From Oscillospiraceae bacterium (GTDB lineage Bacteria; Bacillota; Clostridia; Oscillospirales; Oscillospiraceae), in contig JAFYVL010000036.1 of the NCBI GenBank assembly GCA_017549125.1, forward strand, positions 1-64,000: a DNA stretch of 64,000 bases, read 5' to 3'. Made by a program: the position numbers and the translations under genes. The notes beneath the pieces were generated by a model, which was not told where the DNA came from, did no database searches, and saw only the letters and a list, made by a program, of their open reading frames with translations. How positions within the stretch are numbered: the stretch's first letter is position 1; every line of letters begins with the position of its first letter. This document shows, in pieces, positions 16,921-25,720 of the stretch.

Positions 16921-19584
16921 ATGCAAAAAACACTGTGCAAACTTTTGTCCTGGGTTCTGATCGTGGCAATGATCGCAAGCGTTATGCCCCTTGCCATGGC
17001 TACAGAAACCGACAACACACAGGCTTCCTATTGGGAACTGACCGCAGATGAATCTGTAAATCTTTCCCTGTCCGAAGATCTGTATGTGAATTTGAACGGA
17101 CATACCCTGACCGGTACCATTGTTACCAATGGCTATATGGTGTACGGTATGGACTCCGCCACTGACGAGTATACCTGCGATAACATGGGTCTATTCGCCT
17201 GTGTGGATGCTGAGGGCAACGCAATCGTTCCCGAAAGCAATACAAAAATCGACCTGAACGGTAACACCATGCGCTATGTCGCCATCGCTACCGAGAGCGG
17301 TTACACCTTCCACCGTTTCTATCTGGGTATCACCAAGCAGAGCCTGGCTCCCAGCGTGACCGGTGTAGGCTATAAGGCCGAGTTCTACGGTGATACCATG
17401 GTGCAGGCTATTACAGACTCCATTGGCTATGACCTGTGGCTGGATGGTTACAGTGAGGTATCTCGCAGCGCAGATTTCCAGAATGCGTTGACTCTGCGTG
17501 TGAAGAATTTTGATGCCGAAAACTATGGCGAAACCACTCTGTACGCATCTGTTTGGATGTCCCTGAACGGTGAGATGATCAGCAGCAGCGAGTACAGCCT
17601 GACTCTGCGTCAGATGGTAGAAGCCATCAATGGCAACGTGAGCGCATACTCCGCAGAGCAGCTGCAGGCTGTTCGTGACATGATCGCCGCCAACCCTGTC
17701 ATGGAAAACTGGCAGGTAAGCAGCATCCTCAATCCCGAGGTCATTCGTGGTCAGCAGATTCTGCCCAGCACTAGTCTGACCCTGGAACTGGGTAATACAG
17801 AGGAACTGACAACCCTGAGCTTTGACTACAAGGTCACCAGCGGTACTTTCAATATCTCTTTGAATCCCGACTGGGACAACGCTTTTGGTTACTTCGCATT
17901 CAATGCTAACGGCAATGTGGATCCCTATGATGGCGTGACTATCGTGGAGCTGGAGGACGGCTACAAGCGTGTGACCTTTGATCTGAACGCACTGACTAAG
18001 TATAGCGGCAATCCCGCCAAGACCTTAAGCTTCCTGTATATCCGTGGCGCATGGACCGATGCTACCGGCTACATTGACAATGTACAGTACACCGTTTACA
18101 CCCCCACCCTGGTCTTTGATGGCGGTGAGTTTGTGGCAAGCAACAATTTGGTGGTAGAAATGGCAAACGACCAGGCTGTCACCAACATGAGTTTTGACTA
18201 CAAGATCACCTCCGGTGAAAATATTGTTATGGCTCTGATGTCCGATTGGGACAACTACTACGGCTACTATGCCTTCAATGCCAATGGCAAGGTGGATAAC
18301 GACAACGGCATCACCACTGAGGCCTTGGGCGATGGCTACATCCGGGTATTCCTGGACTTCACAACAATGAACAAGACTTCCGGTAGCCCCTCTTCTGTGC
18401 TGACAATGATCTATATTCGCGGCGCATGGACTACTGCCAGCGGCAGCATTGAGAACATTCGCATCAACGAAGCTGCTCTGCAACCCTCTCGTGGTCAGCA
18501 AATTCAGCCCAGCACCAGCTTGACCATTGAATTGGGCAATACGGCAAAACTGGAAACCTTAAGCTTTGACTACAAGGTCACCAGCGGTACATTTAATATT
18601 TCCCTGAATCCCGACTGGGACAATGCATTCGGTTACTTTGCCTTTAATGCGGGCGGCAATGTGGATCCCTATGATGGTGTGACCATCGAGGATCTGGAGG
18701 ACGGTTACAAGCGTGTGACCTTCGATCTGAACGCACTGACTAAGTTCAGCGGCAGTCCCAGCAAGGCATTGAGCTTCCTGTACATCCGTGGCAATTGGAC
18801 CGATGCTACCGGCTTTATCGACAATGTACAATTCACCAAGGCTACTTCTCCCTCCGTTTTTGAGGGCGGCACATTTGTTGGCGGTTCCGATCTGACCGTT
18901 AATTTGGATAACGATCAGGCTATCGCCAAAATGAGCTTTGACTATAAGATCACCGCCGGCGAAAACATTGTCTTGGCTCTGATGCCCGATTGGGACAACT
19001 ACTACGGTTACTATGCTTTCAATGCAAATGGTAAGGTTGATAACGACAACGGCATCACCACCGAATCCTTAGGCGATGGCTATATCCGCGTATTCCTGGA
19101 CTTTGCCGCTATGAATAAGACCTCCGGCAATCCCTCTTCCGTGCTGACAATGATCTATATTCGCGGCGCATGGACAACCGCCAGCGGCAGCATCGAGAAT
19201 ATTCGTATCAACGAGTCTGCCCTGCTGCCTCCCCGCGGTCAGCAGATCGCTCCCAGCACCAGCTTGACCATCGAGCTGGGCAATACGAAGGAACTGTCCA
19301 CCCTAAGCTTTGACTACAAGGTCACCAGCGGTACTTTCAACATTTCTCTGAATCCCGACTGGGATAATGCATTCGGTTACTTTGCCTTTAATGCTAACGG
19401 CAATGTAGATCCCTATGACGGTGTAACCTTGGAAACTTTGGAAGACGGCTACATTCGTGTTACCTTTGATCTAAATGCGCTGACTAAGTATAATGGCAAT
19501 CCCGCCAAAACCTTAAGCTTCCTGTACATCCGTGGCGCATGGACCGATGCCACCGGCTATATCGACAACATTTCCTTTAACTAA
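16921..19584 (+). CDS. Secreted protein of five alternating jelly-roll modules behind a GYKAEF module
   Basis: 887 residues with a Sec signal peptide (MQKTLCK, hydrophobic core, AMA). Residues about 45-265 are the module also present in three other proteins of the window (YVNLNGHTLTG, GYTFHRFYLGITKQSLAPS, GVGYKAEFYGD, SLTLRQMVEAIN). Five modules of about 122-126 residues follow, in the order RGQ (276), variant (398), RGQ (524), variant (646), RGQ (772); each ends with a YIRGxWT...ID/EN signature. The RGQ copies are nearly the same as those in the 3,128-residue giant, also at DNA level. No enzyme motif and no anchor are present, so a glycan-binding or scaffold role is likely. GAGGAGG precedes the ATG. 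It is the second likely AraC target. Confidence 0.85.
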   Translation: MQKTLCKLLSWVLIVAMIASVMPLAMATETDNTQASYWELTADESVNLSLSEDLYVNLNGHTLTGTIVTNGYMVYGMDSATDEYTCDNMGLFACVDAEGNAIVPESNTKIDLNGNTMRYVAIATESGYTFHRFYLGITKQSLAPSVTGVGYKAEFYGDTMVQAITDSIGYDLWLDGYSEVSRSADFQNALTLRVKNFDAENYGETTLYASVWMSLNGEMISSSEYSLTLRQMVEAINGNVSAYSAEQLQAVRDMIAANPVMENWQVSSILNPEVIRGQQILPSTSLTLELGNTEELTTLSFDYKVTSGTFNISLNPDWDNAFGYFAFNANGNVDPYDGVTIVELEDGYKRVTFDLNALTKYSGNPAKTLSFLYIRGAWTDATGYIDNVQYTVYTPTLVFDGGEFVASNNLVVEMANDQAVTNMSFDYKITSGENIVMALMSDWDNYYGYYAFNANGKVDNDNGITTEALGDGYIRVFLDFTTMNKTSGSPSSVLTMIYIRGAWTTASGSIENIRINEAALQPSRGQQIQPSTSLTIELGNTAKLETLSFDYKVTSGTFNISLNPDWDNAFGYFAFNAGGNVDPYDGVTIEDLEDGYKRVTFDLNALTKFSGSPSKALSFLYIRGNWTDATGFIDNVQFTKATSPSVFEGGTFVGGSDLTVNLDNDQAIAKMSFDYKITAGENIVLALMPDWDNYYGYYAFNANGKVDNDNGITTESLGDGYIRVFLDFAAMNKTSGNPSSVLTMIYIRGAWTTASGSIENIRINESALLPPRGQQIAPSTSLTIELGNTKELSTLSFDYKVTSGTFNISLNPDWDNAFGYFAFNANGNVDPYDGVTLETLEDGYIRVTFDLNALTKYNGNPAKTLSFLYIRGAWTDATGYIDNISFN

Positions 19585-19589
19585 ACCCT

Positions 19590-19626
19590 ATGCCGCCAAT
19601 CCTTTTGGGTTGGCGGCATTTCTTTT
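19590..19626 (+). terminator. Rho-independent terminator of the gene ending at 19584
   Basis: Arms ATGCCGCCAA (19590-19599) and TTGGCGGCAT (19610-19619) with an extra TCC/GGG pairing inside, followed by TTCTTTT. Confidence 0.9.
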
Positions 19627-19653
19627 ACCTATATCCTTATAAACTACATCACT

Positions 19654-19773
19654 ATGGACTCCCCCAGTTTTACCCGCACCACCATCGCTGACTCCATCGA
19701 GTGTCACCTGATGGGCTTCAAAGCCGAAGAGAGCCGTCAAATGAACGGTATGCCTCTGGAGATCAGTCTATAA
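19654..19773 (+). pseudogene. Short orphan reading frame, possible C-terminal remnant of an oxidoreductase
   Basis: ATG at 19654 and stop at 19771-19773 give 39 residues, and the frame ends in a well-formed terminator at 19778-19816, as a real gene would. The stretch HLMGFKAEESRQMNGMPLE resembles the extreme C-terminus of some Gfo/Idh/MocA-type oxidoreductases, which often end in a similar 'AEESR' segment. No ribosome-binding site is seen in front of it. The simplest reading is the tail of a deleted gene left with its terminator; it could also be a chance frame. Confidence 0.3.
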
Positions 19774-19777
19774 AAGC

Positions 19778-19816
19778 ATCCCTTGGAGACTTTACAGCGC
19801 TCCAAGGGATTGTTTT
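19778..19816 (+). terminator. Terminator behind the orphan fragment
   Basis: Perfect 11-bp arms ATCCCTTGGAG (19778-19788) and CTCCAAGGGAT (19800-19810) followed by TGTTTT. Confidence 0.8.
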
Positions 19817-19892
19817 CATGTTTACTATGTTCCGGGCGACGGCTGGGCGGCGAGGGCGACCAAAACGAACAACAACAATTGCAAACAGATGC

Positions 19893-20013
19893 AAATGGCG
19901 TAAAGAGAACGAAAAATACCCCATGATCTCCAAATCTCTTGGAAATCATGGGGTTTTATGCCATTTAGCGACAAAAGGGACGGCTTCCGTGTCGCAAGAC
20001 ATAAAACCGTCCC
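19893..20013. repeat. Intergenic repeat element, copy 1
   Basis: Begins AAATGGCGTAAAGAGAACG, continues with an inner hairpin (ACCCCATGAT 19918-19927 with ATCATGGGGT 19945-19954), then TTTAGCGACAAAAGGGACGG (19964-19983) and closes with CCGTCCC (20007-20013), which pairs with GGGACGG. The same blocks in the same order occur at 56233-56334. The hairpin sequence itself differs between copies. The rest of 19817-20137 shows no gene. Confidence 0.6.
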
Positions 20014-20137
20014 CTGTATTACCGCCGCAAATTCGGCACCAGCCCCGGCAAATTCTAACCGTTCGTTACATATGAATAAAACTGCAAAGGCCAGGGGCGA
20101 ATGCCCCCGGCCTTTGCGTTAGGAAAAAAATGAAGAA

Positions 20138-22762
20138 TTATGCAATGGGAATCAACAGCAACTTGATGATACGCTCATCGGTAGCTGCAGCGTAAGCCTT
20201 AAAGCCTGTGCCGTTAAAGCTCAGGAAACGGCTGTCGGTATTGGTGTTGATCAGCGTATAGTAACCGCCCTCTGCATCATAGGCAATGACCCACTTGTGA
20301 GTGGTATTGCCAAGCACCAGGTTTGCGCCGCCATCGGCACGCATGAGCTTCTGACCGTCAGCGGTGGTCAGGTAAGCCAGACCCTGGGCGTTGAACACAT
20401 TGATATTCCAGTAGTCCACACCCTCAGTAACGATCTGGCCATCCTCCAAGGTAACAGGCAGAGCATCGATCACACCGGCAGCAGTGGAGGTATTCTGCAT
20501 AGCATAATACTGACCGTCGGAATTCTGGGCAACCACAGCGTACTTGCCGGACTCCAGCTGTGCAGCAGGTACCAGCATGAACTGGATGAAATTACTGCTG
20601 CTAGCTGCAGCATATGCCTTAAATCCGGTGCCGTTATAGGCCAGGTAACGATTATCACCATTCGAGTTGCAGAAGGTAAAGTAGCCCTCCGCGTCAATCG
20701 CTACAGTCCAGTTAGCAGCAGTAGTACCGATTGCCATATTGGACTTGCTTTTTGTTCTGGAGATGTAATTGCCTGCGGCATCACGGAAAGAAACTGTACC
20801 GTCCACATTGACGATGACGCTCCATACGGTAGCATTGGCAGTGTTGTCCAGAGAAACCTCTGCAGCAGTGATCGCACTGCTTGCAACACTATTGCCTACA
20901 GCGTAGTAGGCATCGCCAGCCTTGGCAACCAGTACATAACGACCAGACTGCAGGCCGGTAGCCTCGATAGCACTAAACTTAATGTCGTAGCCCTTTTCCT
21001 GCACGTTAGAAGCGGTATATACCTTGAAACCAGTACCCTGATAGCTCAGGTAACGCTTATCTGCATTGGTGTTACGGAAGGTAAAGTAGCCCTCTTCAGA
21101 CACACCAACAGTCCACTTGGTAGCGGTATCGCCCAAAGACAGATTGGAGGACTCTGCATTGCTGACCAGGTACTGACCGGCAGCATTAGAGAAGGTAGCC
21201 AGACCTTCCTCGTCGATGGTAATGGTCCAAGGATCCATTGCCAGAATCTCGCCGTTAACATAGACCAGGTCATGGGCTGCTGCAACACCGCTGGTAATGG
21301 TAGTACCCACAGCCTTCTGATCCACAGCAGAAACCAGCATATAAGTACCGCTGGTCAGAACGGGCTTCTCCTTCACAGGCAGAAGCATGATCTGAATGAA
21401 GCGCTCCTCGGTAGCTTCCTTATAAGCCTTGAAGCCGGTACCGTTGTAGCTCAGGAAACGCACATCGGTATTGATGTTTGCCAAGGTGTAGCAGCCGCTC
21501 TCGTCTGCAACCAGCTGCCACAAAGTCTCGCCACTGCCAATGTCCAGATTTGCGCTGCCCTCAGCACGCATCAGGTACTTGCCCTCTGCGTTGGTCAGAG
21601 TCACGGAGCCATATGCATCCTGCAGGTTGACACTCCACTTGTTGGTATCGAAATCGGTCACCATGCCATCCTCCACAGTAACCTCAACAGCCTCGACCAC
21701 ACCGCCTTCTGCGGTGCTGCCCATAGCATAATACTTATCACCTGCCACAGCGACCACAGCGTACTGGCCTGCAGCCACATCTACGGTGGGCATGGTGGGG
21801 ATCAGCATCAGCTGAATGAAACGGCTGTCGCTTGCTGCAGCATAAGCCTTAAAGCCGCTGCCGTTATAAGCCAGATAACGGCTGTCAGCTGTATCTGTAT
21901 TGGACAGAGTGTAGTAGCCCTCTTCATCCACAGCCAGCTTCCAGTTATCCTTCTGCTCGTCATTATCGTTAATATACAGGTTGGCCTTGCCTTCGTCACG
22001 CCACAGGTGTTCACCCTCGGCAGTGGACAGGCTCACAGTACCGTACTGATCCAGCACAGTAATGTTCCATTCGGGTGCATTGTCGGTGACGATCTGACCC
22101 TCTGCGCCGGTGGCATCAATGGCCTCAGCCAAACCGCTGCTGGCATTGCTGCCCAGAGCATAGTACTTATCACCAGCCATGGCAATGATCTGATAGGTGC
22201 CGCTTACGAAGCTGACCTTCTCCTGCCAGTTGAGGATCTGAGCCACATTCCACTGTGCCACAGTATCGGCATACTGCTTCAGCAGGCCCTGCACAGCCTG
22301 GATCTGGGTCTTGTTATAACCGCCGATACCGCTGTTGATGCTCTCAATCACAGCCTTCATGGTGGTTACATGGGTATCACTATAAATGGTCTGATCGCCA
22401 ATGGTCACAAATGCGCGACCATTGATATTCATTTCACCACCGCCGTTTGCCAGAATGTTCTTCAGGCGCAGCGCCAGGGTGTCTTGAATATTTTCGGTTT
22501 TGGTATAGGTGACCACATTACCACCGTCTACCCACAGTTCAAAGCCGAAACCGGTGATTTGGCTCATAACTGCCTCGTCTGCCAGGATCTGCGCCTTGTA
22601 GCCAAGAGCATCATTGACAGGGTCCAGGCTCACATGGGTCAGCTGTACCTGACAGCTCAATGTGTCCTGTTCGTTGCTTTCTACCTCTGTAGCCAATACA
22701 GTTGTGCCAAACAGACACAGGCACAGGATCAGCGCCAGAAGAGAACGGGTCATGGTTTTCAT
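20138..22762 (-). CDS. Secreted protein with five beta-trefoil-like repeats
   Basis: 874 residues with a Sec signal peptide (LLALILCLCLFGTTVLA). Residues about 35-185 are a short form of the GYKAEF module (ALGYKAQILADEAV, FELWVDGGN). Five repeats of about 135-145 residues follow, beginning near residues 190, 335, 460, 600 and 730 with SGTYQIIAMAGDKYYALG-type strands. Each divides into three similar sub-repeats, the last ending RYLSYNGTGFKAYAAA; this threefold pattern indicates a beta-trefoil. The same unit occurs in the two giants at 41932 and 48925. No catalytic motif or anchor. Probably a multivalent binding protein. It is the last gene of the long minus-strand run, 59 bases after the GH28 gene, and has a GGAGG site. 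Confidence 0.8.
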   Translation of the reverse strand: MKTMTRSLLALILCLCLFGTTVLATEVESNEQDTLSCQVQLTHVSLDPVNDALGYKAQILADEAVMSQITGFGFELWVDGGNVVTYTKTENIQDTLALRLKNILANGGGEMNINGRAFVTIGDQTIYSDTHVTTMKAVIESINSGIGGYNKTQIQAVQGLLKQYADTVAQWNVAQILNWQEKVSFVSGTYQIIAMAGDKYYALGSNASSGLAEAIDATGAEGQIVTDNAPEWNITVLDQYGTVSLSTAEGEHLWRDEGKANLYINDNDEQKDNWKLAVDEEGYYTLSNTDTADSRYLAYNGSGFKAYAAASDSRFIQLMLIPTMPTVDVAAGQYAVVAVAGDKYYAMGSTAEGGVVEAVEVTVEDGMVTDFDTNKWSVNLQDAYGSVTLTNAEGKYLMRAEGSANLDIGSGETLWQLVADESGCYTLANINTDVRFLSYNGTGFKAYKEATEERFIQIMLLPVKEKPVLTSGTYMLVSAVDQKAVGTTITSGVAAAHDLVYVNGEILAMDPWTITIDEEGLATFSNAAGQYLVSNAESSNLSLGDTATKWTVGVSEEGYFTFRNTNADKRYLSYQGTGFKVYTASNVQEKGYDIKFSAIEATGLQSGRYVLVAKAGDAYYAVGNSVASSAITAAEVSLDNTANATVWSVIVNVDGTVSFRDAAGNYISRTKSKSNMAIGTTAANWTVAIDAEGYFTFCNSNGDNRYLAYNGTGFKAYAAASSSNFIQFMLVPAAQLESGKYAVVAQNSDGQYYAMQNTSTAAGVIDALPVTLEDGQIVTEGVDYWNINVFNAQGLAYLTTADGQKLMRADGGANLVLGNTTHKWVIAYDAEGGYYTLINTNTDSRFLSFNGTGFKAYAAATDERIIKLLLIPIA

Positions 22763-22821
22763 AGGGATTCCTCCTTACGGTTTTGTATTGGAATAGCATA
22801 TCAAGGGATGGCTCGATCTGC

Positions 22822-24057
22822 TTATTCTGTGAATTCAGTATTGTGGAATACCACATTTTCTGTGTACTTCAGCATGGGAAGTTCCGGTTTTCTGTCCCAA
22901 CAGGCTGCGCCGTGGTGACGGTAATCCGGCAGGTCTTCCTCCGGAAGCTTCTCAAACCGACAAGCGTTGAAACGAATGTTTTTTACTTTGCAATTTTCCC
23001 GACCAATCAGATGGGGGAACTCCAGACCCCGGCTCTGAATATGGGAAAAATCAATATTGCGGATACCGGCACAACGGGTCTCCGGCAGGGGATGCACAAA
23101 GATCTTAATGGGTCTGCCGTAGATCTGATCCATCATAATATTATTGAAGGACAGATTTTCCACCAGGGTGTCTTCCCTGCCCCGATCTGCCATTTCCTCA
23201 TGGAACTTAGGCAACGCGATGGCAATACCCACAGAGGTGTCGGTCATTACGATATTGCTGAAGCAGCAATTACGGATCACGCCGTCATTGACCCAACCAA
23301 TTCTGATACCGGCAGAATAGCTGGTCAGGTTACAGTTGGTCACCGTCACCCGTTCACAGACCTTATTTTCCCGCAAGGAGCGGTTATTGGCACGGACAAT
23401 GATGCAATCGTCACCACAGGTAATGCTGCAATTTGCGATGGTCACATCCGTACAGGAATTGATATGGATGCCATCATTATTGGGGTACTGTACCTCCGCA
23501 TAGATCCGGCATTTATCAAATACCACATACCGACAGTCATGAATCCAGTAGGACCAGCCGGAGGGCTGATTGACCATAGCAACATTTTCCACACGAATAT
23601 TCTGACAACCGGTGAAGAACACCACTCGGGGCGGTGTGGGAGCATCGATCCGCAGGTAATTCCAACCCTTCCAGGCATCGGATTTTTCCACGAAATATGT
23701 GCCGTTGCAATCAATCGTACCCATGCCTGTGATAGAAATATCTTCACATTCCTCTGCGAAAATCAAACAGGCATTTCTGTGACGAGGCAGGTCATAGCTA
23801 TTGTCGATGTGCTTCAGCTGGGGCTTTTCCGGGTAATCCTCACACCGGGGGGATCCCAGCAAAGTGCCGTCACAGGCCAGGTGCAATTCCACACCGCTTC
23901 CCAAAGTCAAAGAGCCGGTCATATATGTACCCTCTGCGATCAGCACACGACCACCGCCAGCCGCCACACAGGCATCAATGGCACTTTGGATGGCCTGGGT
24001 ATTCAAAGTCTGACCATCGCCTACTGCACCGTAGACACGGATATCAAACTCTCTCAT
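22822..24057 (-). CDS. GH28-family polygalacturonase-like protein, cytoplasmic
   Basis: 411 residues from the ATG at 24057 (MREFDIRVYGAVGDG), which has AAGGAG upstream and overlaps the end of the MFS gene by 14 bases, suggesting translational coupling; a longer reading lacks a ribosome-binding site. The right-handed beta-helix opens with the usual YGAVGDGQTLNTQAIQSAID. The GH28 acidic residues are present in NNDGIHINSC and CGDDCIIVRA. The canonical GHG histidine motif is not seen; the equivalent turn reads SYSAGIRIGW. Without signal peptide the enzyme should act on imported oligosaccharides, perhaps galacturonides, though divergent GH28 members use other uronic or neutral linkages. Family certain, substrate not. 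Confidence 0.88.
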   Translation of the reverse strand: MREFDIRVYGAVGDGQTLNTQAIQSAIDACVAAGGGRVLIAEGTYMTGSLTLGSGVELHLACDGTLLGSPRCEDYPEKPQLKHIDNSYDLPRHRNACLIFAEECEDISITGMGTIDCNGTYFVEKSDAWKGWNYLRIDAPTPPRVVFFTGCQNIRVENVAMVNQPSGWSYWIHDCRYVVFDKCRIYAEVQYPNNDGIHINSCTDVTIANCSITCGDDCIIVRANNRSLRENKVCERVTVTNCNLTSYSAGIRIGWVNDGVIRNCCFSNIVMTDTSVGIAIALPKFHEEMADRGREDTLVENLSFNNIMMDQIYGRPIKIFVHPLPETRCAGIRNIDFSHIQSRGLEFPHLIGRENCKVKNIRFNACRFEKLPEEDLPDYRHHGAACWDRKPELPMLKYTENVVFHNTEFTE

Positions 24058-25318
24058 GCTTTCTCTCCTTTTCTGCGGCTGTGAGTACACCTTGCAAAAC
24101 CAGAGCCACCACAACCATCAAACCTGCCATCACAAACAACACCGGTTCATAAGAACCCAGAATATCAAAGGTTATATTGGCAATGGGAGAACCCAAAGCG
24201 TAACCTGCAGTATTCACAGAAACGATCAGGCCCATGATCTTGGCAAAGGATTTTTGACCAAACAAATCGCCGGCGATGAGGGGCAGCATAATGGTCTCCA
24301 AAGGCAACGCAAAGGAAGACACCACACCGTAGACCATGGCCAGTACCATGCCGGTGCTGCTGGCCGTTACCAATGCCAGGGACACAAATGCGATAATGGC
24401 CGCCAGTTGGCACAATAGCAAAACCTTCCGCAAGCCGATCTTATCATGGACAAAACCGCTGAGGAATTTTGCTGCGGTCAATGCCAGAGAATGGGCACTC
24501 ATGACCGTGGCCATATAGCCTGCGGACAGGTTCTGATCATCCATGTGGGCCGCAGAGATACCGTTAATGCCCTGTAGGGCTGCACCTGTGAGGAAAATAC
24601 AAACCAGCGCAGCGTAGAAATAGGGCTTTTTCACAGCTTCTGCAAAGGAAATACCCTCCCAGGATGTGTTTTTAGCCTTCTTCTTGGGGATCTCCCCTTC
24701 CATGCCCTTGGGAACATCCCGGATTAGGGACACCACCAGCACACCCACAGCTACCAGAATAGCCGCCACCAACAGGTAGGCATTGCGATAGCCGAATGCG
24801 TTGTTTTTTTCATAAATAATAGGGGTTACGATCTGCGCCGCCAAAGCGCCGCCCAGACCATTGGCTGCCAATACAAAGCCCATGATGGTGCCTTTTTTCT
24901 CTTTGCACCAACAGTTGACCACATAGCCCACCATGGTGGTGGTCGTCCAGGAAAGGCCGATACCCAGGAAGCAACCACCCAGATAGAACATCCAGATATT
25001 GGTAGCCTTGGCATAGAGCAATGCGGAAACGGTCAAGCAGGCAAAGCCTGCGGCAATCAGCTTTCTGGCACCGAACTTGGCGATCAATGCGCCAAAAAAC
25101 AAGTTCACCACCGCCGTAGCAATGTAGCGGCAACTGTCATTGACGGAAAACAAACTACGCTTGATATCCAGTGCCTCGGTAATGGCAGACAGGTATAAGC
25201 CTTTATTACTACTGCAAAAACCCAGACAGATGAACACCATCAAAAACATGGCGCCGATAATGACCCATCTGTAACGGGATCTTGTATTGCAAGGATTCGA
25301 CGAATTCAAAAAATACAC
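24044..25318 (-). CDS. MFS transporter, OFA-like
   Basis: About 424 residues with 12 predicted membrane helices in two halves joined by a basic loop (MEGEIPKKKAKN). The first half carries RYIATAVVNLFFGALIAKFGARKL, the typical loop 2-3 signature area, and GCFLGIGLSWTTTTMVGYVVNCW, as in the oxalate/formate antiporter (OFA) branch that moves carboxylates. Sitting between the GDPD and GH28 genes it may carry a uronate or another acidic sugar product. The start is uncertain: GTG at 25318 is close to its AAGAGG box, and a TTG three codons later has better spacing. Confidence 0.85.
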   Translation of the reverse strand: MYFLNSSNPCNTRSRYRWVIIGAMFLMVFICLGFCSSNKGLYLSAITEALDIKRSLFSVNDSCRYIATAVVNLFFGALIAKFGARKLIAAGFACLTVSALLYAKATNIWMFYLGGCFLGIGLSWTTTTMVGYVVNCWCKEKKGTIMGFVLAANGLGGALAAQIVTPIIYEKNNAFGYRNAYLLVAAILVAVGVLVVSLIRDVPKGMEGEIPKKKAKNTSWEGISFAEAVKKPYFYAALVCIFLTGAALQGINGISAAHMDDQNLSAGYMATVMSAHSLALTAAKFLSGFVHDKIGLRKVLLLCQLAAIIAFVSLALVTASSTGMVLAMVYGVVSSFALPLETIMLPLIAGDLFGQKSFAKIMGLIVSVNTAGYALGSPIANITFDILGSYEPVLFVMAGLMVVVALVLQGVLTAAEKERKHERV

Positions 25319-25341
25319 GCCTCTTTTCTATTGCGTAACAG

Positions 25342-25704
25342 TTATTGATTGCGACGGAACCACCGACCGGCGGTATCTCGCAATGTGCGTTTCTTATAGG
25401 GTTCTGCCATGGGGAACAAGCCGTTAATGGCAGAGATAGTCTCTTGGGATAAATAGGGGCATTTGCCCAATTCCTTACGCTCATCCGCCGACCATTGGGC
25501 ATAATGGGCGCAGCTTTCACACTCACATTCTTTGCAATCGGTTCCCGGCAGCATGGGCAGGATCTCCTTGGCATTGCGCTTGGAGGCCCGATCCACCATC
25601 CAGATGCCGATAAAGGTCACGAAAATGCTGATTACAAAAGAAATCACCATGACCAGACCAAACAGCAGAAGAATATAGAAAATAATACCAATCAACGGGC
25701 TCAT
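25342..25704 (-). CDS. Small membrane protein with a four-cysteine Fe-S-type domain
   Basis: 120 residues: one or two N-terminal membrane helices (residues 3-38), then LPGTDCKECECESCAHYA and a further Cys 16 residues on (GKCPYL). The spacing C-x2-C-x4-C-x16-C is that of the 4Fe-4S domain found in RnfB and corrinoid proteins, with one extra Cys inside. The C-terminus is basic. A GGAGG site precedes the ATG. It lies between the GDPD and MFS genes with gaps of 16 and 23 bases, so it is co-transcribed with sugar genes. Its role there is unknown; a membrane-bound electron carrier for one of the oxidoreductases is possible but unsupported. Confidence 0.7.
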   Translation of the reverse strand: MSPLIGIIFYILLLFGLVMVISFVISIFVTFIGIWMVDRASKRNAKEILPMLPGTDCKECECESCAHYAQWSADERKELGKCPYLSQETISAINGLFPMAEPYKKRTLRDTAGRWFRRNQ

Positions 25705-25720
25705 AGCTTCCTCCGCTTCC

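Noticed and set aside
19701..20075. Possible 124-codon gene in the intergenic region
   Set aside because: It runs through two hairpins and the repeat element, has low-complexity composition and no ribosome-binding site.
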